The notes under the pieces are model-generated. The model saw only the letters and a list, made by a program, of their open reading frames with translations. It made no database searches and had not been told where the DNA came from. From Dama dama (taxonomy: Eukaryota > Chordata > Mammalia > Artiodactyla > Cervidae): a stretch of 64,000 nt of DNA. Made by a program: the position numbers and the translations under genes. How positions within the stretch are numbered: the first letter of the stretch is position 1; each line of letters begins with the position of its first letter. Of this stretch, positions 21,344 through 30,583 are shown in pieces. Location of the stretch: assembly GCF_033118175.1 (NCBI RefSeq), contig NC_083698.1, positions 68,107,001 through 68,171,000 on the forward strand, written 5' to 3'.

Positions 21344-22480
21344 GGGGAGGAGCCAAGATGGCGGAGGAGTAGGACGGGGAAACCACTTTCTCTCCTACAA
21401 ATTCATCAAAAGAATAACGGAACGCAGAGCAAACTTCGCAAAACAACTTCTGATCGCTAGCTGAGGTCATCAGGTGCCCAGAAAAGCAGCCCATTGTCTT
21501 CGAAAGGAGGTAGGACAAAATATAAAAGATAAAAAGTGAGACAAAAGAGCTAAGGACTGAGATCCGTCCTGGGAAGTCTTAGGCGGCATTGCTTGGGGTA
21601 GGGTCCGGGCCTGAGTGCCCTGAGGACAATCGGAGGGAGCTTCTGTGAGTTGCCAACTTGAACTGTGGGAGACCAAAAGAGAGAGAGTAAATTAACCGGC
21701 CCGAACACACTGCCGGCCTTCGCAGAACAAAGAGACCGAGAAAGTCCAGAGAAGAGCTCGCAGGCTGCTGACTGGCCCAGCCCCGCCGGAGGCAGGAGGC
21801 AGGGGGGAGGGGAAGGGCGCGGCGAGACACAGGGCGCAGGCACCCGACCGGCGCGGGCGGGGACTGGGGCTGGGGACCCGGAGGGCAGAAGGCGCACACA
21901 CCTGACTGGCGCCAGCGGAAACTGAGACTGGGTCCGTGGAAGGGAGGGGGCGCGCCACACCTGGGGAGAGCGCGCCCACCGAGCCCCTGGCTGCCTGGAC
22001 CGCTCTGACGGGGAAGGCACGGAGAGCAGGCGCAGCTTTTCGTTCCGCGCTTTTGTGGAACACCCGAGGGCTGGAACCTCGCGCAGCGCGGGGCGCGCTC
22101 CATATAGAACAGCCGGGAGCCTGAGCAGTGCAGACGGAGAAAGCAGCACCAGCCCCTCCCGGCAGCGCCAGCCCCTCCCCGCAGCGCCAGCCCCGCCCCA
22201 CAGAGCGACGGAACTAGCTACCTGAATAAGAGTCCACCTCCGCCCGCCTGTGTCAGGGCGGAAATGAGGCTCTGAAGAGACCGGCAAACAAAAGCCAAAT
22301 AAACAAAGGGAACCGCTTCAGAAGGGACTGGTGCAACAGATTAAAATCCCTCTAGAAAACACCGACTACACCGGAAGGGGCCTGTAGATATCGAGAAGCG
22401 TAAGCTGGAACGAGGAGCTATCTGAAACTGAGCCGATCCCACACTGACCGCAACAGCCCCAGAGAAACGCCTAGATATAA
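21344..22480 (+). promoter_or_regulatory. L1 5' UTR with internal promoter features
   Basis: Internal promoter region of the full-length L1. The first bases hold CAAGATGGCGG (21354-21364), the YY1-type site that positions transcription start in mammalian L1s. From about 21770 to 22210 the sequence is GC-rich with many CpGs, including three imperfect GCAGCGCCAGCCCC units (about 22142-22200), so it would behave as a methylatable CpG island. The long minus-strand frames here (21550-22287 and overlaps) come from GC bias, not genes. Activity is inferred from the L1 family, not seen. Confidence 0.75.
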
Positions 22481-22830
22481 TTTTACTTTTTTCTCTTCTT
22501 TTTTTCTTTTTTTCTTTTTTCTCTTTTATTTTCCTTTAAAATCCCCTATTACTCCCCCTTTACTCGTTAACTTTCATTTCCATAGATTTTTATGATTTTT
22601 TTAATTAGGGGGAAAAAAAATTTTTTTTCTTTCTTTTTTTTTTTCTCCTTTTCTTTCTTTTTTTTCTCTTTTTCTTTCTTTTTTTTCTTTTTTCTTCTTT
22701 CCTTTTTCTCTTCTATTTTCTATTTTTCTTTTTCTCTTATTTCTTTTAAAGTCCTCTGGTACTCCTCTACTACTCCTTAATTTTCATTTTCAATACACTA
22801 TAACCTTACAAAAAAAAAAAAAAAAAAAGA
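22478..22830 (+). repeat. T/C-rich tract with imperfect duplication
   Basis: Low-complexity pyrimidine tract between the L1 5' UTR and ORF1. Two related segments can be read: one with TCTCTTTTATTTTCCTTTAAAA then a run of ACTCCCCC and TTTCATTT, and one at about 22725-22790 with TTTCTTTTAAAGTCCTCTGG then TACTCCTTAATTTTCATTT. An A19 run (about 22810-22828) follows. Confidence 0.75.
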
Positions 22831-23657
22831 AGAGAAGCCCTATTTTTAAACCAAAGATTATTCTCTCCCAATCTTGACTCTCTGTTTTCTACCTCAGAAC
22901 ACCTCTATTTCCTCCTTTCCCCTTCTCTTCCCAATCCATTTCTGTGAATCTTTGTAGGTGACTGGGCTACGGAGAACACTCTGGGAACAGACAGCTGCGT
23001 AGATCTGTCTCTCTCCTCTTGAGTCCCCCTTTTTCTCCTCCTGCTCATCTCTATCTCCCTCCTCCCTCTCCTCTTCTTCATGTAACTCTGTGAACCTCTC
23101 TGGGTGTCCCTAACGGGGGAGAATCTTTGGCCATTAACCTAGAAGTTTTCTTATCAGGGCTGTATAGTTGGAGAAGTCCTGAGACTACAGGAAGAATAAA
23201 ACTGAAATCCAGAGGCAGGAGACTTAAGCCCAAAACCTGAGAACACCAGAAAACTCCTGACTACATGGAACTTTAAGTAATAAGTGACTGTCCAAAAGCC
23301 TTCATTCCTACACTTAAACCAACACCACCCAAGAGCCAATAAGTTTTAGAGCAAGACATACCACGCATATTCTCCAGCAACGCAGGAACATAGCCCTGAA
23401 CATCAACATACAGGCTGCCCAAGGTCACACCAAACACATAGACCCATCTCAAAACTCATTACTGGGCACTCCATTGCTCTCCAAAGAGAAGAAATCAAGT
23501 TCCATGCACCAGAACACTGACGCAAGCTTCCCTAACCAGGAAACCTTGACAAGCCAATCGTCTAACCCCACCCACTGGGTTAATCCTCCACAATAAAAAG
23601 GAACCACAGACCTCCAGAATACAGAAAGCCCACTCCAGATACAGCAATCTAAACAAG

Positions 23658-24611
23658 ATGAAAAGGCAAAGAAATACCCAACAGGTAAAGGAACATGAAA
23701 AATGCCCACCAAGTCAAACAAAAGAGGAGGAGATAGGGAATCTACCTGAAAAAGAATTTAGAATAATGATAATAAAAATGATCCAAAATCTGGAAAACAA
23801 AATGGAGTTACAGATAAATAGCCTGGAAACAAAGATTGAAAAGATACAAGAAATGTTTAATAAAGATCTAGAAGAAATAAAAAAGAGTCGATTAAAAATG
23901 AATAATGCAATGAATGAGATCAAAAACACTTTGGAGGGAACCAAGAGTAGAATAACGGAGGCAGAAGATAGGATAAGTGAGGTAGAAGATAAAATGGTGG
24001 AAATAAATGAAGCAGAGAGGAAAAAAGAAAAAAGGATCAAAAGAAATGAGGACAACCTCAGGGACCTCTGGGACAATGTGAAACGCCCCAACATTCGAAT
24101 CATAGGAGTTCCAGAAGAAGAAGACAAAAAGAAAGGCCATGAGAAAATACTCGAGGAGATAATAGCTGAAAACTTCCCTAAAATGGGGAAGGAAATAGCC
24201 ACCCAAGTCCAAGAAACCCAGAGAGTCCCAAACAGGATAAACCCAAGGCGAAACACCCCAAGACACATATTAATCAAATTAACAAAGATCAAACACAAAG
24301 AACAAATATTAAAAGCAGCAAGGGAAAAACAACAAATAACACACAAAGGGATTCCCATAAGGATAACAGCTGATCTATCAATAGAAACCCTCCAGGCCAG
24401 AAGGGAATGGCAGGATGTACTGAAAGTAATGAAAGAGAATAACCTACAACCTAGATTACTGTATCCAGCAAGGATCTCATTCAGATATGAAGGAGAATTC
24501 AAAAGCTTTACAGATAAGCAAAAGCTGAGAGAATTCAGCACCAACCAAACCAGCTCTTCAACAAATGCTAAAGGATCTTCTCTAGACAGGAAATGCAGAA
24601 AGGTTGTATAA
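23658..24611 (+). CDS. L1 ORF1p-like protein, altered C-terminus
   Basis: 317-residue frame for the L1 RNA-binding chaperone, which trimerises and coats L1 RNA in the cytoplasmic RNP. Residues about 35-125 form a heptad-rich coiled coil (KMELQINSLETKIEKIQEM, EDRISEVEDKM). The RRM-like domain starts at RPNIRIIGVPEEED (about 143-156), and the C-terminal domain follows (HILIKLTKIKHKEQILKAAR, ITADLSIETLQARREW). Copy 1 reads FSTTKPALQQMLKDLL-stop at the end. Here an extra A at about 24543-24544 shifts the frame, so the last dozen residues are replaced by a longer tail (TNQTSSSTNAKGSS...CRKVV) and the original stop (24583-24585) is bypassed. The core domains are intact. The ATG at 23658 is the first in frame before the conserved region. 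Confidence 0.9.
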   Translation: MKRQRNTQQVKEHEKCPPSQTKEEEIGNLPEKEFRIMIIKMIQNLENKMELQINSLETKIEKIQEMFNKDLEEIKKSRLKMNNAMNEIKNTLEGTKSRITEAEDRISEVEDKMVEINEAERKKEKRIKRNEDNLRDLWDNVKRPNIRIIGVPEEEDKKKGHEKILEEIIAENFPKMGKEIATQVQETQRVPNRINPRRNTPRHILIKLTKIKHKEQILKAAREKQQITHKGIPIRITADLSIETLQARREWQDVLKVMKENNLQPRLLYPARISFRYEGEFKSFTDKQKLREFSTNQTSSSTNAKGSSLDRKCRKVV

Positions 24612-24636
24612 ACGTGAGCCCAAAACAACAAAGTAA

Positions 24637-27600
24637 ATGGCAACGGGACCACACCTATCAATAATTACCCTAAATGTAAATGGGTTGAATGCCCCAACCA
24701 AAAGACAAAGATTGGCTGAATGGATACAAAAACAAGACCCCTATATATGCTGTCTACAAGAGACCCACCTCAAAACAAGAGACACATACAGACTAAAAGT
24801 GAAGGGCTGGAAAAAAATATTTCATGCAAACGGAGACCAAAAGAAAGCAGGAGTCGCAATACTCATATCAGATAAAATAGACTTTCAAATAAAGGATGTG
24901 AAAAGAGACAAAGAAGGACACTACATAATGATCAAAGGATCAATCGAAGAAGAAGATATAACAATTATAAATATATATGCACCCAACATAGGAGCACCGC
25001 AATATGTATGGCAAACACTAACGAGTATGAAAGAGGAAATTAATAGTAACACAATAATAGTGGGAGACTTTAATACCCCACTCACAACTATGGATAGATC
25101 AACTAAACAGAAAATTAACAAGGAAACACAAACCTTAAATGACACAATGGACCAGCTAGACCTAATTGATATCTATAGGACATTTCACCCCAAAACAATC
25201 AACTTCACCTTTTTCTCAAGTGCACACGGAACCTTCTCCAGAATAGATCACATCCTGGGCCATAAATCTGGTCTGGGAAAATTCAAAAAATTGAAATCAT
25301 TCCAGTCATCTTTTCTGACCACAGTGCAGTAAGATTAGATCTCAATTACAGGAAAAAAATTGTTAAAACTTCAAACATAAGGAGGCTAAATAACATGCTT
25401 CTGAATAACCAACAAATCATAGAAGAAATCAAAAAAGAAATCAAAATATGTATAGAAATGAATGAAAATGAAAACACAACAACCCAAAACCTATGGGACA
25501 CTGTAAAAGCAGTGCTAAGGGGAAGGTTCATAGCATTACAGGCTTACATCAAGAAACAAGAAAAAAACCAAATAAATAACCTAACTCTACACCTAAAGCA
25601 ATTAGAGAAGGAAGAAATGAAGAACCCCAGGGTTAGCAGAAGGAAAGAAATCTTAAAAATCAGGGCAGAAATAAATGCAAAAGAAACTAAAGAGACCATA
25701 GCAAAAATCAACAAAGCTAAAAGCTGGTTTTTTGAAAAAATAAACAAAATTGACAAACCATTAGCAAGACTCATTAAGAAACAAAGAGAGAAGAACCAAA
25801 TTAACAAAATTAGAAATGAAAATGGAGAGATCACAACAGAAAACACTGAAATACAAAGGATCATAAGAGACTACTACCAGCAGCTCTATGCCAGTAAAAT
25901 GGACAACTTGGATGAAATGGACAAATTCTTAGAAAAGTATAACTTTCCAAAACTGAACCAGGAAGAAATAGAAGATCTTAACAGACCCATCACAAGCAAG
26001 GAAATCGAAACTGTAATCAAAAATCTTCCAGCAAACAAAAGCCCAGGACCAGATGGCTTCACAGCTGAATTCTACCAAAAATGTAGAGAAAAGCTAACAC
26101 CTATCTTACTCAAACTCTTCCAGAAAATTGCAGATGAAGGTAAGCTTCCAAACTCATTCTATGAGGCCACCATCACCCTAATTCCAAAACCAGACAAAGA
26201 TGCCACAAAAAAAGAAAACTACAGGCCAATATCACTGATGAACATAGATGCAAAAATCCTTAACAAAATTCTAGCAAACAGAATCCAACAACATATTAAA
26301 AAAATCATACACCATGACCAAGTGGGCTTTATCCCAGGAATGCAAGGATTCTTTAATATCCGCAAATCAATCAATGTGATACACCATATTAACAAATTGA
26401 AAGATAAAAACCATATGATTATCTCAATAGATGCAGAGAAAGCCTTTGACAAAATTCAACACTCATTTATGATTAAAACTCTCCAAAAAGCAGGAATAGA
26501 AGGAACATACCTCAACATAATAAAAGCTATATATGACAAACCCACAGCAAGCATCACCCTCAATGGTGAAAAATTGAAAGCATTTCCCCTGAAATCAGGA
26601 ACAAGACAAGGGTGCCCACTCTCACCACTACTATTCAACATAGTGTTGGAAGTTTTGGCCACAGCAATCAGAGCAGAAAAAGAAGTAAAAGGAATCCAGA
26701 TAGGAAAAGAAGAAGTGAAACTCTCACTGTTTGCAGATGACATGATCCTCTACATAGAAAACCCTAAAGACTCTACCAGAAAATTACTAGAGCTAATCAA
26801 TGAATATAGTAAAGTTGCAGGATATAAAATTAACACACAGAAATCCCTTGCATTCCTATATACTAACAATGAAAAAACAGAAAGAGAAATTAAGGAAACA
26901 ATACCATTCACCATTGCAACAAAAAGAATAAAATACTTAGGAGTATATCTACCTAAAGAAACAAAAGACCTATACATAGAAAACTATAAAACACTGAGGA
27001 AAGAAATCAAAGAGGACACAAACAGATGGAGAAACATAACGTGTTCATGGATTGGAAGAATCAATATTGTCAAAATGGCTATTCTACCCAAAGCAATCTA
27101 TAGATTCAATGCAATCCCTATCAAGCTACCAACGGTATTTTTCACAGAACTAGACCAAAGAATTTCACAATTTGTATGGAAATACAAAAAACCTCGAATA
27201 GCCAAAGTAATCTTGAGAAAGAAGAATGGAACTGGAGGAATCAACCTGCCTGACTTCAGACTCTACTACAAAGCCACAGTCATCAAGACAGTATGGTACT
27301 GGCACAAAGACAGAAATATAGATCAATGGAACAGAATAGAAAGCCCAGAGATAAATCCACGAACCTATGGACACCTTATCTTTGACAAAGGAGGCAAGGA
27401 TATACAATGGAAAAAAGACAACCTCTTTAACAAGTGGTGCTGGGAAAACTGGTCAACCACTTGTAAAAGAATGAAACTAGAACACTTTCTAACACCATAC
27501 ACAAAAATAAACTCAAAATGGATTAAAGATCTAAATGTAAGACCAGAAACTATAAAACTCCCAGAGGAGAACATAGGCAAAACACTCTCCGACATAAATC

Positions 27601-28454
27601 ACAGCAAGATCCTCTATGACCCACCTTCCAGAATATTGGAAATAAAAGCAAAAATAAACAAATGGGACCTAATGAAACTTAAAAGCTTTTGCACTACAAA
27701 GGAAACTATAAGTAAGGTGAAAAGACAGCCCTCAGATTGGGAGAAAATAATAGCAAATGAAGAAACAGACAAAGGATTAATCTCAAAAATATACAAGCAA
27801 CTCCTGCAGCTCAATTCCAGAAAAATAAATGACCCAATAAAAAAATGGGCCAAAGAACTAAACAGACATTTCTCCAAAGAAGACATACAGATGGCTAACA
27901 AACACATGAAAAGATGCTCAACATCACTCATTATTAGAGAAATGCAAATCAAAACCACAGTGAGGTACCATTACACGCCAGTCAGGATGGCTGCCATCCA
28001 AAAGTCTACAAGCAATAAATGCTGGAGAGGGTGTGGAGAAAAGGGAACCCTCTTACACTGTTGGTGGGAATGCAAACTAGTACAGCCGCTATGGAAAACA
28101 GTGTGGAGATTTCTTTAAAAACTGGAAATAGAACTGCCATATGACCCAGCAATCCCACTTCTGGGCATACACACTGAGGAAACCAGATCTGAAAGAGACA
28201 CGTGCACCCCAATGTTCATCGCAGCACTGTTTATAATAGCCAGGACATGGAAGCAACCTAGATGCCCATCAGCAGATGAATGGATAAGGAAGCTGTGGTA
28301 CATATACACCATGGGATATTACTCAGCCATTAAAAAGAATTCATTTGAACCAGTCCTAATGAGATGGATGAAGCTGGAGCCCCTTATACAGAGTGAAGTA
28401 AGCCAGAAAGATAAAGAACATTACAGCATACTGACACATGTATATGGAATTTAG
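24637..28454 (+). pseudogene. L1 ORF2 (endonuclease/RT), one frameshift and one stop
   Basis: Starts MATGPHLSIITLNVNG 25 bp after the ORF1 stop. The endonuclease motifs TLNVNG, LQETH, GDFNTP and RIDHILG are visible. In copy 1 an A7 run encodes GKFKKIEII; here it is A6 (about 25285-25290), so the frame shifts at about residue 218, before the SDH motif, and ends at 25332. The remainder is open in the next frame to 28118: RT with PGPDGFTAEFY, TRQGCPLSPLLFN and LFADDMILY (FADD 26730-26741), and the cysteine motif CWRGCGEKGTLLHC. AAA (Lys) in copy 1 is TAA at 28116-28118, cutting about 112 residues that remain readable up to LTHVYGI (stop 28452-28454). Intact length would be about 1270 residues, the usual L1 ORF2 size. 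Confidence 0.95.
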
Positions 28455-28817
28455 AAAGGTGATAACGATAACCCTATATGCAGAACAGAAAAAGAGACAC
28501 AGAAATACAGAACAGACTTTTGAACTTTGTGGGAGAATGTGAGGGTGGGATATTTCAAAAGAACAGCATGTATACTATCTATGGTGAAACAGATCACCAG
28601 CCCAGGTGGGATGCATGAGACAAGTGCTCTGGCCTGGTGCACTGGGAAGACCCAGAGGAATCGGGTGTAGAGGGAGGTGGGAGCGGGGATCGGGATGGGG
28701 AATACGTGTAAATCCATGGCTGATTCATATCAATGTACGACAAAACCCACTGAAATGCTGTGAGGTAATTAGCCTCCAACTAATAAAAAAATAAAATAAA
28801 ATAAATAAAATAAAAAT
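28455..28817 (+). other. L1 3' UTR, poly(A) signal and A-rich tail
   Basis: Collinear with the copy-1 3' UTR through AAACCCACTG, then continues GTGAGGTAATTAGCCTCCAA and CTAATAAAAAAATAAAATAA, which contains AATAAA. This terminal segment is missing from copy 1, and similar ends are seen at 40293-40370, 49620-49670 and 59218-59298. Confidence 0.88.
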
Positions 28818-28832
28818 AAAAATAACGTTTCA

Positions 28833-30200
28833 AAAAAGCTGAGATGCAACTTGCTACCTCTCAGCTCTTCTCATTGATTCTACATCTGCTGTTTACCCTC
28901 CTCACCACTTTCATCAAATACTTGAAGGAAGATATAAAATATAAACATACTAAATTTTCCCATGATAGAAGTATAGAAGTCAGAGCAAACACTACAAATG
29001 AAAGAGAAAATTCAAAGCTAACAAGGTGAGATGTAATTGCAATGCATGTAAAATCCTGCATTTAGATTCAAAACACCAGCTAATGAATAGGTGAGAACTC
29101 ACTTGGTAGGAGTTCCTGTGAAAAATTCCTGAGAGTTGAAATTAATTCTTAACCTAACATGAGCCGACAATGTGATGTGACGGATAGAAAAGCTCGTTGT
29201 CTTAGCCCACATATCTAGGACAGTGTCAAGATCACAGAAGTAATAGCACCAATATATCTATGTTGCCTTGATCAGATTATATTTGTATGGTGTGTTCAAT
29301 TTTGTATGCTATATTTTAAGAGGTTTACTGATACTAACATTATCATCCTCATACCTGTCAGGAAGGACACACATGTCATAAACTTCAATACAGGAAACCT
29401 TTCCCCCCCCCCCCCCATGTCTCCTAAGAATACTTTTTCAAAGTTTAGAATTGACTGATCAAATGGGAATTTTGGGAAAGGGACACATGTGGAACTAGAC
29501 TCTACCTAAGCTTTACCTGCAAATGGAGGATGCTGGGCTAAGAGCACGATGGGGTGGTGGGTATGAGAGGGGTATTGGTCAGAAGAGAATCATAGCCTCT
29601 GTCTGGAAACCAGAGAAAGATCTGGGCTGCTCTGCTTACTGTTGGCTTTTTCAAATCCCCCAAAGTGGATGTCTAGGCAACTGGGCTTCCCAGCTGATGA
29701 CGATCCTTTGAGGAGGGATTCAGGAACATTTGCCTCCATTGGAAAAGCGAGGCTGTGTATCAGGGAATTCGTCTGCTGGACTCCCTGCAATGGTAGTGAC
29801 CAGGTCCATCCCTACCCTAGTACCTGCCCTGGGCTACTGGGCTCAGGGCCAGCTTGTACTGCTTGCTGCCCCAGTAGATCTGTGACAGAATTAGGAGAGA
29901 GCACCACTCCGTTAGCCTGGGATTTCAAGGCAAATCCCTAGGATGGTTATGGATCACCAGGTGGAAACCTGTGCTGGGCCCGAGCCAAGCTTGTCATACA
30001 ACTTTTAAATATTTAGACATATGGTGAGTGGCCTCCATTTGTATTTGTTTACTCAGCCTGTGTCAGGATACAGACAAGTCATTACAATGCCCCTAGTTTA
30101 GACGAAGAAAACTCTATTAGGGTTATACTAATTTCCCCATATATCCCTAACCACCTGCCTATTTTTTTTTTTTTTGTTAAAGAAATGAATCAGGCTATGT
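28833..30200. other. unique DNA, no gene seen
   Basis: Right flank of the full-length L1. It holds a C14 run (listed) and a T run at about 30162-30174. Short frames at 29523-29941 overlap on both strands and show no domain. Confidence 0.5.
29403..29416. repeat. C14 homopolymer
   Basis: Uninterrupted run of about 14 C after GGAAACCTTT. Its length is likely to vary and to be prone to sequencing error. Confidence 0.9.
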
Positions 30201-30204
30201 AAAA

Positions 30205-30255
30205 TACCTAGGATGGAGGCTCACAGTAACTGCTCAATAAATGTTCATTTTTTCC
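30205..30255 (+). repeat. L2/MIR-type 3' terminus
   Basis: ACTGCTCAATAAATGTTCATT is the ending shared by L2 and MIR elements. The body upstream is not recognisable. Confidence 0.45.
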
Positions 30256-30489
30256 CCATCAAATTCTCTTTTCCCACCTTCCAAGCACAATTGGAAATAT
30301 CAGCATTTTCCACAAGATTTACTTTGACCTGAGCTTTGAGATCCTATTCATCCAGCATCTTCTGCATTTGGCCTTGATTCTAAGCGCTTCTTCCATGTTG
30401 TACATGCTTTCTAAAAATAAGGACTTCCCCCAGTACTCTTTGATGCTCACAATGTTTTTTATAGATGTTTCTTCCTTTCTCTTTCAGAT

Positions 30490-30491
<2 letters not shown>

Positions 30492-30534
<43 letters not shown>

Positions 30535-30551
30535 GCGCGCGTGCACGCGCA

Positions 30552-30582
<31 letters not shown>

Positions 30583-30583
30583 C
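30492..30583. repeat. compound TG / CG-rich / GA microsatellite
   Basis: About 20 TG units, then a short alternating purine-pyrimidine block rich in CG (CCGCGCGCGTGCACGCGCAC), then about 14 GA units. The open frames across it (30368-30688, 30465-30650) are repeat translations, not genes. Confidence 0.95.

Larger units (their letters stand above)
21344..28817 (+). mobile_element. L1-BT LINE copy 2, full length
   Basis: Starts at the canonical L1 5' end GGGGAGGAGCCAAGATGGCGG and ends in an A-rich (AAATA)n-like tail at about 28781-28817. A perfect 15-bp duplication, AAAAATAACGTTTCA, flanks it (21329-21343 and 28818-28832). Order: CpG-rich 5' UTR, T-rich linker, ORF1 (23658), ORF2 (24637), 3' UTR. 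The A/T-rich site with an A-run at the nick side suits L1 endonuclease. Only three disabling lesions are visible: one extra base near the ORF1 end, one lost base in the endonuclease, and one stop near the ORF2 C-terminus. It is therefore recent, but not autonomous as it stands. Confidence 0.97.

Noticed and set aside
21550..22287. 245-aa, 174-aa and 169-aa minus-strand frames in GC-rich DNA
   Set aside because: They overlap in three frames across the CpG-rich L1 5' UTR where stops are rare; Pro/Arg/Ser-rich translation without domains.
22592..22780. 62-aa Phe/Ser-rich frame
   Set aside because: Translation of the T/C tract in the L1 leader.
23714..24661. 315-aa minus-strand frame opposite L1 ORF1
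   Set aside because: Complement of a Lys/Glu-rich coding frame gives a long hydrophobic shadow; a related shadow lies opposite copy 1 (13752-14147). No independent signal.
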